This document shows positions 1-16,200 of a stretch of 64,000 bases of DNA, piece after piece. The stretch covers positions 4,650,001 through 4,714,000 of the forward strand of contig CM074187.1 in the NCBI GenBank assembly GCA_037179385.1, given 5' to 3'. Origin of the DNA: Holothuria scabra (taxonomy: Eukaryota > Echinodermata > Holothuroidea > Aspidochirotida > Holothuriidae). Position 1 is the stretch's first letter. Every line of letters starts with the position of its first letter. The notes beneath the pieces were generated by a model, which was not told the DNA's origin, did not search any database, and saw only the letters and a program-made list of their open reading frames with translations. Both the position numbers and the translations under genes were made by a program.

Positions 1-1225
1 TCATCAGGGTGTGAATGAACAATGTTGTGTAGAGCTGTGCTGGCCCTTGCCCTTGCTTCCTGACCCTCTCTGGGTTCCCCTAGGAGGAAGTCTCTTTCTG
101 GTCCATGGAGAAGTTGAATAAGAAGTGGCAGACAACCTAAGTTGGTAAAGAAAAAACAAAAATGTATGACATTTTTTCCTGCAGATATGAAACACATAAA
201 ACAAATAACTGAGATGCTGCCTCTTTCAAATGATCCAATAGAAACTACTGTAAGAGTCTATACTCAAGAGACTTCATAAAAGGTATCGCATTATGAAGCC
301 AAAGGCTAGAAATCAAAAACTGTGCTTCAAATGTTGGAACAATTACAAGACAGGTATAAGATATCACGGGCCATTGAATGTAATAATTGGTGGTGAATTT
401 CATCATTACTGATAGCATTAACAGTGATAACTCACATATTATCTAAGTTATCAAAACTTAATGCTTAAATTCAGTCTGTTTGATATGTTGAAGTAAAACA
501 GGGTTGCTATAATTCTCAAGCTTTAACATTCTCAAACTTTGCAACAATCACCTTCAAATGAATGCTTACATACAATGCACTATCCTCAGCTCCATTAGGT
601 CAATTTTGACAGAAACAAGGCAAGATTGTCTCACTACTTCTTTGACACAGTATAATCTTAAATACAGATGGACATATCTGAAATCACTCTATCCCAGACA
701 TAAATGAAACATTATGTAATAAATTATCCATCCCTGTTTACAAGAGGTGTCAGCAATGAAACTTAAATAGCAATTAGATAATCTGCCTTTAAATTTTAAA
801 ATATTAAAGCTACTTTTCTAATTGATGTTTGCAGTGAAAATGTCCAAACAATCTTTTGTAACAAACCTATGCACAAACCTACAAATTTCAAACATACCAT
901 GTAAATCCAAAGCATATGCCTGAGCTATAAACTAACACATAGGCAGATGATATACACATTCAATCGTACCCATAGACAGACAGAAAGAGCAACAGTGTCC
1001 CGTACTGCACCTCAATTAGCCTTCAGGTACACATCAATTTCTCTGAAATCTCACTAAGGTTCTACAAAGTACATGCATTACATGTATACATGACAAACGT
1101 ATGCATTACCCTAAGATGGCCTACATTATGCCTGGATGCATCTCTGACATATATAAATACAGCTGTTTTGAGAAGATAGAATTACCCTGATACGTACAGG
1201 CATTCAGATACCTGGATGCATTTAC
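1..1225 (-). other. APC intron 7 (partial)
   Basis: Downstream of the exon 7 donor. AT-rich with no exon-like reading frame and no repeat I could recognise. The next armadillo exon is expected beyond the left edge. Confidence 0.8.
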
Positions 1226-4200
1226 CTGATTCTCTCATAGCTATACAGCTGTCTTGGGAACTAGACATTGCTAACAAGGTGCGAGACATGTCATCTTTGT
1301 CGTGTGTTCCCAGCATGGACAGGAGAGAGTAGACCATCTCCACCTGTGAACAAATACCATCAAAACATTAATGTTTTATGAATGTAATGCATAAAGAAAT
1401 GTCAACAGAATGAAATATCTCTATCAATAACAAATATTATGTCATCCTGCAGACAGAGTGCTTGATACTTTCTCATAAAATCTTTACTTCTGCCATACAC
1501 TTCTAAACTCAGACTCTTCAACTACTACAACTTTTATCATTTCAAATACATTTAAAGAGTTTTGAATTTGTTAAAGTCAGACCAAAAGCAAATTTTATAT
1601 TTGCAAGTAACAAGCACCAGGAAACAGCTCTCAATAATTCCAATATTTCAAGATCATGTAACTTGAGAAACTTTTGCTAGGAACTTAAGAGCAAAGAGTT
1701 TTCAAAACCTATCAAGGGTCCTGAAATGAATTTCATATAAAATTTTCTGACTGAATTTATTGCATTAACATTGTTATCTCCATGCCTTCCTGGCTTGGAA
1801 ATCTATATGCCCCAATACTTTCTTCCAAAATTACATCATTAACTAGAAATAAATTCCTGGTAGAGAGCAATAGCACAGCCGAGAAAGATTCCCTGCTGCT
1901 TCCATCGCACCAGACAGAAGACAGACAAAAACAGGAGGCCCCAGGGTGTCTTCTTCAATTGTGTTATTGCTTTGCCAGGGTACTATTGCAGGTAAGTGGG
2001 GGTTACACTGTAAGAGGTGATGTAGATTTTGAGCAATGAGTAAATCAAAATAATTCTAAAGGTTTGTAATCTTAAATGAAATGCTTTTTTGGGGTTTTAC
2101 ATAAATGCACTAGACTAACTTTTGTTCCAAACTGTGCAGCTGGGACCTTCCTAGGCAGGACCTCTGAACTATTGGAACTGTTGAAGCTTGCCAGACTGGA
2201 TGTCTCCTGTTCAATTTCCTTAGAGTCCTTACTCTCTGGGTTCTGCTGACCAGCAGTCCATGCTACGTGGACCGGTGGACCGTTAGGCCTCTGCAAGGAT
2301 CCATCTGAGGAGAGGTGAACATAGGGACTGGAAAAAGAGTCTGCATTAGGAGCACCTGGAGGCTGGGCCGGTGCACTTCTGTGTCCATTGGGAGGGCCCA
2401 CCATATGGAAGAGATGTTTCATGTCAGCGTGCATCTTGCTGTGCATGGAATTACGTGAATTGTTATCCTGTAGAGCAAACAGAGGAAAAATATCTTTTTA
2501 AAGCATGACATAACGAATGTAAATTGGTGTTGCAATGAGACAATGGGGCAATGGTTACAAATCCAAATCCAGAGTAAATAGAATTTACTTAAGTAAGGCA
2601 CAAACCCTTTAAACAGCAGAGAATTTCATACAACTATATTTATTAAAATAAAAACTCCAAAACTCTCCTTTCACTGCTTGGTTGGGGAGGAATGGGCATC
2701 AACAGGACTGAGAATAATTATTCTAATTAAAGAGTAATTTTTTATTTTAAAATTTTTGGCTAGCATGTACACCAATAGTGAATCCAGGGTTTGTGTTCTG
2801 TGTGAGTACTTGCATGCAAAGACTGCATAAGACAACTGACACGACAAATGAAAGAATGAAGAAGGCTATTTTTATTTCCTGGGAGTAACTACAGGAAAGT
2901 GAGGGCTATGGGAGGTATGCAAGGGCACTGCAGATGCATGTTTTAAAGAGAGCAGCCACATTTACTACATTCTACAGCTAAATGCAAATGTTTTGAAAAT
3001 TTGGAATGTAATCAGATCATGGAAAAATTATCTCGTAGCTAGATTTTTATCTTCAACATAATTGTCTTACATAAATAAAGGTTTTTGTGCAAAGTAAAAC
3101 CCTCCAGATAAACTTACACAAAACCAAGAATAGAAAATACAGGGAGCTGTTATCTGGAAGGAGATTGAACGGACAGTTTTAATTCATGCTAATGCTTGAA
3201 GGCCTCAGGAGGGTATACTTGATAAGCTGCTTCTTTGGGTGATAGAATACCTCTCTTTTATGTGTAGTCTGTCATTTGATACAAATACACTACAATCATC
3301 ATTCATATCTCATAATACTATCACAGTTGGCTTTCTCAAAAAAATATTCTTTGATAGGTAGGCTGTCACCCAACCAATTAAGAAGTATGTGCTACAAATT
3401 AAAAATGAATGGTTGACTGAAATTAGCCAACTGGGGCTTGTCCCTTTCTAAAGACAAAGCCTCATGCAAATGAGCTACAGAGATAGGAGTCCAATTTTTG
3501 CCATTTCAATTTCAAGAGATTTCCTGAAATTTTCCAAAATGCATGTTCCCATTTTCAGATAAAATATTAAGAATAAACTCTGACCAGCAAAACCATGCAA
3601 AACTAGATAGAATATTATTATTTTGGGGAATTTTTTTTTTGTTTTCCAGCAACTGGCAATGCTATAGCAGTCGAAAAATTTCAGACTGACATTACATGTA
3701 GCAGACGACAAATCAATTTTGTATGAACTGCATAATCAATGGCATGTCTGTAGAAAATCCATGAAAGGGAAAAAGAGAGATTCTTGTGACCTTCTCTGAG
3801 CCTGCAAACCTTATCAATACAAAGACAGCAATCTCCTTTCAAATCACAGTTGCCTGAAAATACCATCCTTGCAATTTCATTTCATTTGTATGTCATTTGG
3901 CTCTCATTATCAACACTATACCTCTGTTTTCATGTCTTTCTTCCTGGCCTGTATCTCTTTCATCTGCTGGTCAATAGTGTGAAGTCGAATTGCTCTCTTT
4001 CTCTGTCGTGTTGCAACCTCCTCTGGACAACCCAAACTCTTCTGCATGACATCTCGCAGCTGCTTCATCTCAAGTTCAATCTGATGACGAGCCAAGCTCA
4101 TGGAGTATTGCTGAGAAAATAACAAATGTCAGGAGAAAAATACAGTGACAGCTTCCTCCCATCTCCTACAAATCTTTCAAGTTTCAGAAATAGAGCACTT

Positions 4201-7200
4201 GTATCAGTTACAAATTTTTGAAAACTTTTGAATAGTGTATGATTATTAGTTGCAAACCATCCATGGTACAACAGAAGACAGAGGAGTTTAATTAGCTGAG
4301 AAATGGATACTTCTGACAACCATCTTTTGAGATTTATAACAGACAAACTCATTATTAACTCCCTGATTTGAGAATTTATGAGTCCTAATAAATACGTCTT
4401 AATATGCAGATCTTGAACTTTGAGGTTTGTAATTTTTTGCACACCAAGATAAACAATAGGAATTCAAATAAATCTATTGAAAAAAAAAAAAAATGCCACA
4501 CTTCTGTATTTCCTGAGGAGTGCAATTTATACAACTCAAGATATGAATATGCACATCATCCCTAACCTAACCCAAAATGAATTACAGCACCTGGCAATAA
4601 ACTAAAGAATGGCATGTTGAATTTCAGACCTTCACAAGAGCAAGGGATCTCTCCCATACCATGCAATGTATTTGTTGTGAGCCTCTACAGCAAGGGTAGG
4701 GTTTGATATAAATAGTAGGTGGGGGAGGGGAGGGGGATATTATTCCTTACATGTTCGGCCAGAGGTAATTCTTCCAATCGCCTCTTAAGGTCTTGGAGAT
4801 GATTCATATACCAGGCTTTGAGTTTCTCTTCATTTTCTTGTTGCTGGTTTAGGATGTACCTAATATTGGGAATAGAAAAAAAGAGCAACTGCAGTAAGAA
4901 ATGAATCAGTATTCAAAAGACGAACCTTTATTACTTCAGGGATAATAATTACTATAAATTTCCCATGAATTCCTGGGAAATTTTTTTATTACACAAGGAA
5001 GCCAGCTGTATGGTCAAGTGGTTAGAGCATCTGACTTGCAGCAAGTAAAGTGTGAACCATTGCCCATGATTCCTGATGAGAGACCACTGAGTACTTCATT
5101 TAGAGTATTATAAAACATTCTGGAATCTCAAACTGCCAATCAGGGCAACTTTTGGCTACTGCTTGGATGTCTAGTAACCCCATGTAAGTCATTCACATCA
5201 CAGTAACAGATTTTTCATTGTCCATTCCTTGCATCAGAATTGTACTAATAATGAGATCCCTCCCCAAGAAACAACTCCCAGACTTAACAGCAATAACCCA
5301 TGGCTGACTCTAGAATAGTTTTCATCATTTCGAGAATTATCATTCCCAACAGTTGTATTACACTGCACAGACAAAATGGCAGACAATTGCAATTAAGAAA
5401 ATCTCATCTCTTAATGGAACTTGAACTAACTGCAGCTAGAAATCCCCAACGACCTTCAGGTTGTGGCACTCTTCACTTTTACCCTTAATTAATACATTTT
5501 TTCCATGCTTCCACACAGTTCCTTCTAGCTCACAAACCATCTCAGCTGTGTGTTACAAGCAATTTTCCTAGGGCTGAAACCAAAGACTTAAATGATGTAT
5601 CACAGTGATTAATCACACAGAATCTTGACTCAGCAGACTACAGAAACTTGGAGCCAAAAATTCTGCATCTTGTAAGTAGTCTTCCATGCAGTGAAAGGGT
5701 TTTGTTCAATATCTATACATCTTCACGTTCCTGCAATATATGCTGAATGAAATGACTGCATTTGAACCATAAAAGTCATGATATCAAATTTTGTGTTGAT
5801 CCCCTAAGGCATATGAACAAGAGAAAATGATATTAAAACTGTAGAAGTCATGTTTTAATTGCAATCAAAGTTGAAAGCAGAATTAGAGGAATCTGTTTGA
5901 ATTGAGGGTAATTACTGGAGGAAAACATTCGTGCCTTGAATATTCAACCATAAAATTATAACCACAATATCCAAATATGCAATGACATTGACATTGTAGG
6001 GAGGAACTACTTCATTTCTTTTCTTTTGATTATGGGAGATAAAAAAACAAATTGGCAAGGAGGAGATACTTTTCCCTGGGCTTTTTGCGAATAAGAGGGA
6101 AATTTACAGTAGCAGAATTCTTTTTCACATAATTGAAAATTTGAATTCCTTCCTAGAAAGTTTCCATTTTTTCCATTCTTTTCAATGCCATGCCATTATC
6201 ATCATCATTTGTACGGATGCATGGATAGGTAAGTTTCCCTAAAATGACATAGATTACACATGTAGGTGGACCCCAACCCCTTATCTAACATTTGTATGGT
6301 GCTTGACAGATATTGCTTTGCAGAAAAAGCAAAATCCTAACCCTAGTTAATTAATCACATACGGTAATCCAGATTAAGGTTTGTATTCCATGCTTGTGGT
6401 GCACTATATTTAGCCTACAAACTTTGACAGAAAAATGTTATAGTTTATCTTCAGAGCTAGGTCAGCAAGTGGTGAGGGGGAACATGTCCCCTATCTTTGC
6501 AGAACAATGTGTGATTTGTAATGGTTCTTTATTTTCAGGGCCCCCATAAAGGCAATTTCTGGAGGCCATGCTCTCCCCCCCCCCCCTTTCCCAATCCTGG
6601 ATCTGGCCCTGTATGTATCTTCAAGCTGAATACAAAGTCATTAAAGGTCCAGTTCTCTCACCCCAAACAGTATCAATTCTCCTAACCTTCTTACTGAAGC
6701 CCCTCCCTCAATTGTCTAAAATTCATCCTCATCCAGATGCAATCTCAGTTTATTGCTTCAAGGTGAGTATAGAAAAACTCAATTTACATAAACAAAACAC
6801 TCTAAGTACCGTTCATGCTGTGAAATATAAGCTTTGGTACGCTGCATTGTTTGAATTAGCTGTCAATCAAAGAGCTCTGCCAATTGAAAATTTGGGTACC
6901 TCTGTACCAAAATTGTAGTTTGGGGTGAGAGGTTTGGTCCTTTAAGTACCACACATCTACAGATCTCTTGCTCTCTCTCGCAAAACCTTAAGATCCCACA
7001 TCTCCAGACACATTTCTATGGTATGAACTAAATACATGTTTCAACTAAGTACCGACACCATAATTTTAGCTCTCCAGTACCACAGTGCAAATATGACTTT
7101 ACCTACAGCAAACTCCCACAGTGAGAGGCCTACAAATATTTCTCTTGCGAATATAAACTTAAGCTGACTAAACAGCGCAGCAATCTAATTCTCTGGAAGG

Positions 7201-10200
7201 AAAACAGATGCAGCTTTAACAGTAACAAAATACATCTACTCAGCAAAGCAAGCAAGTTCAGCTCTCTAACATAACCAACCAACGATGCAAATGCATCACT
7301 TGAGCAAGTATACAGAGTATGAAACATATAATTTGCTACAAGGCAAAGAATTATCAACTTCAAGGTAATAGTTGTCACGATAATTATATAATTAAATTAT
7401 TGCAAGTTTCCGTCATTCCATCCTAAACAGAAAAGTTTATCCAATATTAATTAGGAGCAGTTAAAAACAGATTTCTAACTGTAAAGGTTACATCAACAAA
7501 CAAAATTTATAAAAACAAGAGTAGAGACAAATTTAGCCTGAAGTGCTAACTTAGGACAACCTTCCAGGGGCCCACTGCCATAAATAAAACATCTCCAGGG
7601 GTTGGTAATATGTTAGAGATGTAAAGTGTAGCCTGTATAGTCACTTTCCTTGACATTTTGAGAATACTCATTTTTATTTCCATCCAGAATCAGAGAGTTG
7701 AGACAGCTCTCTTCCAGAATGAAGTTCTTGTATTGAGCAATCAAAGCATGAGAGTATTGGTACTAACTAATTAAGTTATTGTAGTGTCAAACAGGTGTAA
7801 AATGTATCAATACCCAAAACATAACAGGAAAGCTACAGTGGACATTGAGCAAATGGTACCACCTTAGGCACGCAGTGAAACAGATTCTGGTAATATTTAC
7901 ATTTCTGCTGTGGGGGGGGGGGGGGATGGTAGAAGAAGAAAACATGGTTAGAAGAGGATATGACTGCTATACCAACAGTAACTGGAACAACTTTCAGTTT
8001 TATTTAAGATGTTGACAACTTTTAACTAGCTGTACTAACTGCAGTATTGTCAGACCTAATGTGTGTGTGATGTCCGACATATGTAGCTATCTATAACTTG
8101 TGATAAGAAAATCTTTTTCAAAATATGGGGATTTCAGACACCTAAAAAAGGAGACTTTCTGTTCAATTGTTTCCTCCCTGCTCCTTCCCATCACACATAC
8201 AGCACAAGTATATGCATCTGTGTCTGAGAATTGGTAACATCTATATATTTATCACATCTATACATCACCATCAGATAGAGTGAAGCATGGTATAGAAAAG
8301 GATGTCTTCTGAAAACTTGAAAACAGCTGTCATAGCTTATCCATTGGATAAAAAAATGCATCTTCACCAATTTAACTTAACATTTTACAACATCATTCAA
8401 ACACCTCCAACTCTTTGTCATAAACTTAAACATCAGTTATGAACTGAATAAATCCAGTCTTACTATTTGAAAGTTTCCATACAAGGTAAGACTTTATTGG
8501 TTTTGACAAATGTTTATATGTCTTACTAAGGTGAAAATTATCAAATATTATCCAGGGAAAAAAAAGGAGTGCATTATCAAATTGATTTCATATACATATT
8601 TTGATTGAGTCATTTTTGTCAACTAATTCAAAATGTTGTATTTTTGTTAGAGCTTCAACCAAGTCATGATGCTTCTTCTCAAAATGATAAAATTCAACTA
8701 AATAGGCCACATAAACAATGGCAAAAAATATCTACAGTAATATACATAGAACATGCATCTTCACAGTAACCTCCTCCACAAATAATCCAACCAATCAAAT
8801 TCTGGAGAATCCCTCACTTCAACATCAATCTACATAAAAAAATTACTTACTGTATGTATGTGAATGCCAAGACCTACTGTGTGTTTTGCTACCTGAGTGA
8901 CAGCAATTAATGCAATGCAGAATGCATTGATGGAACAAGACCTCCATTAATGTTGACTGCAGTATAAATTTGCATATTTTGTTCCGGGTGAGAGTGGCAG
9001 ATTTTATACAGCATTAACCTGCAAGTCTGCTTTCCCTAGATGGAATTTCTGACTTGACAAACATGGAACATCCATATATTTACATCAATGAGTGTGATGT
9101 ACTTGCACAATAGCATGCTCTCTGGATGATAAAAAACTAGTGGGAAAATTTTTCAAATCACAAAGCTACAAGAGTAAGATATGTATAACTGAGTTTTTCA
9201 GCAGAACAGTTTCTTGGCATCATTTTATATTTAGCTCATAAAATTTTGAAATATTAGCACTAGTGTATGTGTCAAACTCTTCATTGACAATAACTGCAGT
9301 CATCCTCTATCATTCAATAGAAAGCACTTTAAAGTTTTCTCTTTTGCTTGACCCATGCATACTTGTATTCTTTGTGACAAATTGCATGCTTTGGCTAGTG
9401 GCTACAGACCTCCTCTTTCAAAGAAGGTTTGAAGTCAACAGCAGTACACTAATATTAATAGCAATTCATGGGACATCTAGTTAGACATCAACAAACGCCA
9501 CCCCCTCTCCCCACCTCAAAAGAATTATAACAAAAACAAGCATATAATATGTCCCCTTCCATTTGTCTCCAAATATGTTCAGACAATCTTGCCTACAATC
9601 CTTGCCCCTGCAGGCTTCCCACAATAATCTTTGCCTTTTCCCCTTTACTGCTCCTGATTTGTATACACAAGAAGGGGGGGGGGGGGGCACAGGTGGACCT
9701 AAGTTGCAGCTAGTGTACATACTATGGGTACACACAATGTACTGGACATTGAACAATAGTCATGCTAAAAATTTGAGATATCTACTTTATACCAGGGTTT
9801 TCCAGTTTCTCCTCAGCTGCAGACAAAATTGAGAAATGTTTTTCTCAAGGTGTGTTTCTGGAAACTACAAACTAATATCAAGCATGAGCAAGATATTTAA
9901 ATCCTTTGAGATGTGGCAAAGGTTTAAAGTAAACAACACAATTCTACAAAATCTGTGAATACCTTGCTGCAGTCTCTGTGATTTGAAACAGATTCCGCAC
10001 CAGTCATAAATACTGTTCCTTTTCATTAGCTATAGTCACAGTCAAATGAGGATTTTATAACTGTGGTGATTTGCCTAGGAAACCACTCTTATTGGATTTT
10101 ACAAAGTGCAATGGACATACTTACCAACAGAAGACAACAAGCTGACCTTAAAAGCAGTAAATTCTCACCCCAAACCAAAAACTTTGCAGCAGCCTACACA

Positions 10201-13200
10201 AGTTCTTAATTGACAAAGCTCTTTGATTGACAGCAATTAAAATGATGCAGAGTATTACAGGTCATATTATGAAGCATTATGCAGGGTCTTTACCCAAAAG
10301 GGTGAAGGGCTAAATTAAGTATGTTATATTTTAACTGTGCTGTCAATTAAAGATCTGTGCTAATTGAGAATTTCTGTAGACAAGTACAAGAAGTGTTTGT
10401 GGTGTGAGAATTGACTGCCTTTAAAGTGTAAACTAATCAAACGACAGTCTGTAGCAAATTAAACCTTTTTTTAAAAATTGAACAAGTTATAACAAAGGGC
10501 ATGCAAAATGGAGGAGTTAGTTAGATAGAGTTTTACGGCCCAGTTTCCAACCTATTGGTTCATGTCAAGCCAGCAATAGCCTTTTCCAGTAGTGACTCAC
10601 TAGCTTTTCTCCCTACTCTATTGCTTATGTGGAGCATCATGCACAATGGCAGTAGGTTCCATTTTTAGAGTCTGCGGTATGACTCCACCTGGGAATTGAA
10701 CCCGGGCCTTCTGCCTGAGAGGCCCATTCTCTGCTGTTAGCCAAACACATGGTGAAATGGAGGAGGCAGACAATGCAAAACTCCCTCTGCAAAAGCCTGA
10801 ACCAACCAGAGCACTTGAAAGTATACACCTCGTTCTTCCACTGCACATAGCTTTCCCTAAATGATATTTGAGTTATCTCAGATACTTCCTTTTATGATCT
10901 GACCAGCAAGTTACTGTAACTCTTCACTCCAAGTCAACCACAATGACCATTCCACATGATCAATTACCAACTAGAGCATGAAAGAAAACATTCCCAACTC
11001 CTTACATATTTATCATATCATTTGTCCAGCTCCCTTCTGCTCTTTTATTTTTAACTTTTAATGCAATCACTCCAAAAGTTACTTCACTGCCAATGCAACT
11101 TGAAATTGGTAAAGCTGATATGTTCATAAATATTGAATTAATGATATCACAGCAGTCAGACTTTGATAATATTCATAGCCTGAATGGGTTAATGAATATT
11201 TTATTTGGTTAATGCTGTGCCTATTACTCCAGACACCCTGGATGACATTTCACAGAGCAAAAATGACCAGAAGACCACACAGTATACGTAGTTGCTATGG
11301 TGACAATACTAGAAAAGGGCTACAAAAGACAATTGTCCCAAAAGTGGTCTTTGAAAGGCATGATGGAGAAAATACTAACTGTATGATGACATAAACCAAG
11401 CATTATGCCCCCAGTTAAATTAGAGGGCTGCCAGAGCAATATCTAAAATTGAAAATGTGAAATAAACCAAAAAGATTTGTAAAGAACCTTAATAAATACT
11501 CTGATATCAGACCTATAAGTAAACACACTGCCATGAAAACAGTAGAGATCTTTTATCAATGTTGTCTATCAATTCTCCGGGATAAAATAACAGTTCAGGG
11601 AACAGTTATGTTCAATACTAGCAAATTAGGTCAATTTATTAACACGGCTCTTTTTTTTTTATACTGGTTCCTCTCTTTTTTTTTTTGTCCCATCTGTTCA
11701 GAAATTTGAGACCACAAAATTTGGCACAGGACAGTAACAAACAAGAAATAACTGCATTAGGAATTAATTGCAATTGCCTTCCTAAAGTGTCTCCAATAGA
11801 CATAACTTTCTCTATTATAGCATGATACGCTGTATTATACTGAAATAGCATGGTTACCGGTCACCTTTGATTCTGCAGGAGAAGGGTGTATACGAGTCAC
11901 CTTTGTAATGACTGAACCGACCATACCAAAGTAGTCAGTAATGTTTCCACATTATTTAACAAGAAGGGCTGCTATTAACTGCATTATAACCCACCTATCA
12001 CAGTACCATCTGACCTGAAATGGTTAATAATTCCTTTTTAATGACAATTCCAAACAGTTTTATTTCTCTTCATTTTCTTGCTCCATATAAGACAATCTCC
12101 ATCCTCCTCCCAAACTGCCCATATACATTGATTTTAAGCAATTAAATTTAGGAAGATTAAATGTCACCGTATCCTTGAAGTAGGTGTCAAAGTTAGCGTT
12201 TGAGTCCAGAAGATTCCGGCTGCCATAATTACCTGCCGACCATGGCACTGGCAGCTGCTCACACCTGGAATCATCCTGTCTTTTTAATTATCTTCAAATC
12301 ATTACTCCCACCCAGTGCTTTTGGAAGGAAGTATTTTGTTTGGACGAGGAGTTTTCACTTTAAGTATTCACATAGAAATCCTTGCTCTGTGAATGATGAC
12401 CAATCCTAGTCACTCAGAACATTTTTAGTGAGAGGAATCTGAATCAGGCAAAGTTAATATTGCACCTTTAGTTTATTCTGCTAAAGCCAGTAAATATTAC
12501 TCCCAATGTGAACATGGTTCCATGATGAGTCCTTTGAACTGAGATCTTTCTTTCAATTTCTACAAATGTTACAACTAGGACTCTAATTTCAAACAAAAGG
12601 AACCTTCTTCTCTATTTAAAATAACATAGTTGTCATTGACCAATAATTGTAGGAGTTTCATTTCATAAACTCTATTTCCACTTGATGTTGGTGTCATTCC
12701 AGTATTGACCAATGAAATTTCCTTTTTCCCTTGCTGTCCTTGGCAGTGATAAAAGTAGTGCTTGTAGAGTAAGCCATGCTAGTACTTTTTAAATGTAATT
12801 TTTACCTTCAAAAATTATTTTCAATTCTGGAAGACCGATTACAAACAAATAATGTCATACAGTGTAATCGGCAACTCCGTCCACTTTAGAGATGCAAAAG
12901 TGTAGTCCTATAAATCTTAACCCAAGGCTGTGTGTAGACTGTGCAACTATTCTATTCAATAAAAGGGAATCAATTGTCTCCATAATAAGAATGTAACAAC
13001 ATGATAATAAACCTTGTCAAAGCCAATCTAACATCTCTGTATTCTCTGTCTCACTGTAGTCCTCCCTATAATACAAACTTTAATTACTTCTCCTTTGTTG
13101 TTCAACGATTTGAACTGGTCTAATCTATCATCAATGCACTAAATATTACTCTTTTTATGTCAGCCTGTCTTAAACTCTACGAACATCCATGAAATTTGAG

Positions 13201-16200
13201 AAAGGCGAATGCAGAAGAGTTTGCCAAAAAGATCTATACGAGGATGTATGACTCACTGGAGAGAGTTTATATTTGGACTTTGCCCTGTTTATGTCTTTAA
13301 ATTAAAATAAATAACCCTTTCTCCCATCTGCACCTTCTACCAAACAGCAATGTTCCCAATCTGGATTTGGATGAATTCCTTATGTAACAAGATATTTCAA
13401 AATGACTCTACAAGCACCTAAAAACTAAAAGGACAGATAATGTTGGCCCTAAAATTGAGAAGTGAATGAATTGATTAAGAGTGAAGCTTCCAAGGCAGAA
13501 AAGGAGAAAGTGTAACAACTGATGATTGAAGAAAACACAAAAACGTTACTCAAAAGTTAAAGGAGCAATGTTTAGACTATTGTCACAGTAAAAATTTACT
13601 GCAGTGCAAACTGAAGAGTTTTAATAGTACTGTATTCTCCACCAAAGAAACTCATATTTTAAATGAGATGCAGAAATAATTCAATCCCCATAATATTTAA
13701 AATGTCATGATATAAGAGGATAATTGGCTTATCTTTGCTGTCTCCTTTTTGGTTATTAAATCATTTCAGGGCAACAGGATGTAGAGTATGACAGTGTTAC
13801 ATGTGAAGTCCCAGAATTCAGTGTGATTCCTAGAGGACTGTAGATAGTTTACAGGCTTAACAATACTTCATAATTATCCTGAACATAATAAGTAGGTTCC
13901 GTACTGGCCCTCACCCTAATGTTTCAAAATGTTGAGAGGTATCATCACCTCTTTAAACATTTTTTACCATGCCTGATAGATTGTAAACATACTAATGGAA
14001 TGAAATCCTTTCTGAGACAGCTAGTTAATCTTTAAAGTACATTTCTTCACTTACCAATGAGAAGAAATTTTAGGAACACATCTCATCTATGAGAAGGTAG
14101 AGAAAATGTGTAGGAGAAAACATTTTGGTGAATAAAGATCTTGGCCGGCCATGGCAAAGCTTTGTGCCTTTTGGACTTCTAGTATAATCAGTGGTATATG
14201 AGAAAGTGTAGGTGGGGCTTCAAATACAAAATGGAAATGGTGACTTCAAAGCTGAGATTTCCAGTTTCCAACTCCTGCATTTTAAAAGCAGTTTCAAAAG
14301 CAAGCATTAGAGGGAAGAAGAATTTTGTTCAGAGAGTGCTGACATGATTTTTTTTTTGCCTGTCTCATGAATGTTGTACTCTATCGCAGGTTGTCCATTT
14401 GTAAAACCGTCTACAAACAGCACAATGTAGAGCAGGGACCTAAAGTACATTTTGTAAGCACTGTGCTTTTAACTCATGAACAACATAGCCTGGGAAAGCA
14501 AAATAGTGTTTGGTATTTGACATCCATACATCACTAAAGCAGCTACCTCAAGGTGTAATTTTCAAAAAAAAATGAGACAAAATAAAACTAAAAGTATACC
14601 ATATTCCTTCCCAGAAATTTTACTACTTAGGTGGCTGTTACCTAGACATGTTACAGTTTTTAGAGGTTAAATTATGAACTTAAGTCAACATCAATTGCCC
14701 TGAAGCTTGTAAAATGTTATGGATCAGCTTTTCACTTTGCACAGCATGAAAGATATAACTTCCCATAAATATTATGAAAACTACACCCTTAAGGCTCCTT
14801 TGGCTTTCCAAGGAGATGACAAATGATAAATAACATAAGAGGGTAATGTTAATGTACCATCCAGAGAAGGAGTGTTACCCCTGGCATCAAATTTTATGAC
14901 ATTCACAATTCAAAATACAAAAGAAAAAGAAAAGTATATTGGACCCATAAATAAAGCAGGCTAAGGCAATATTTTTAGAAGGATGAAATTGATGGCAAAT
15001 GTATCCATATCATCACAAGATATAAAGATTGATTCTCTGTCTTAAAACTGACAAGATTAATGCTCTCAAACTGAATTTAAAAAAAAAAACTGTCAAAAAT
15101 TTTCAAAAATGAAGCAAAACAGTTATACTGGTATCCCAAACCTCTCTCACAGGACTGTTGGACAGAAGGCCCAGCTTAAAAGTTTAAACTGTTTCCCAAT
15201 CTGTGTAAAAAGTGACTACCACACCACTCAAGTGGTGATTCACCCCACTTATCACGGAGGTATACTTCAAATATTTGTTTATAAACTGTCAAATCACCTT
15301 TCTTTGTAGTACCTGTAATGGTCTGTATTCTGCAACTCAAGGTAAAACCTTCACCCTCTTCAGCAGTTACTGATTTATTCATGAGATTTATACAAACATG
15401 AGCATCTCCAAGGTGTTCCTAATTTTCTTGAACCAAAGTGATTGGTAAATGATTTTATTTGCATTCTTCTGAGGATAAGGCCCAATATCTATAGGTTTAC
15501 CTCTGCTACAGTATCACTAATGAACACTGAATTAAACTATTTCTTGAATCAACGCTCTCTTGAGGAAACTTCCATTAAAGCAATCTCCCTTGGAACCTAG
15601 TACTGTATGAATAGTTTCATATACATCCCAAATCATTCATGTAAGTATTGATAAAAGCAGACTGACCTTAAAACTACTTAGCATTAGCCTGTACAGGTCT
15701 ATAGACAGGTTATTTGCAGAAGAAATATTACTACTAAAACTGGTTGGTTATTCATAACCACTGGTTTGCTCTACTGCTATGCCAACTATCATGCACACCT
15801 ATTCTCAAGACTTCAGTTACTAACTCGGAAATTCAGGCTAGACCAAATGCATTATGGTGTCACACTGCAAGTACCAGGAAGACCAGATTTTAAATTCTGA
15901 AATGTTGGACACCAGTCTGTTGAAGGTACAGTTGTGTGCACCTGCAGCATGCAATTTGTGCCAAAGCATGAAACCCACAGTAGGTTGGGTCCAGGAGTAA
16001 ATCTCAGTTGGGGTTGAGGTCCTCACGGGCTACTAAAATCAATGCATACAAAGCACTAGAAACTTGTTAATTACGCTGTCAAGTTACTTACAAAAAGTTC
16101 AAAAATTTGCTCAACAAATTCATAACCATTTTTAGACTCTTTTGATGACACACCTTTCAGTATTTACTTGTTTGATAGGCAAAAGAAAAAAAAAACTAAG

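Noticed and set aside
4098..4442. 114-codon minus-strand frame overlapping APC exon 5
   Set aside because: It lies in APC intron 4 in a different frame from the exon, with no motif.
5001..5090. Functional tRNA gene
   Set aside because: A box is good, but the B box is degenerate and no acceptor stem closes; better read as a SINE head.
6568..6918. 116-codon open frame
   Set aside because: Almost entirely MITE A sequence and a C-run.
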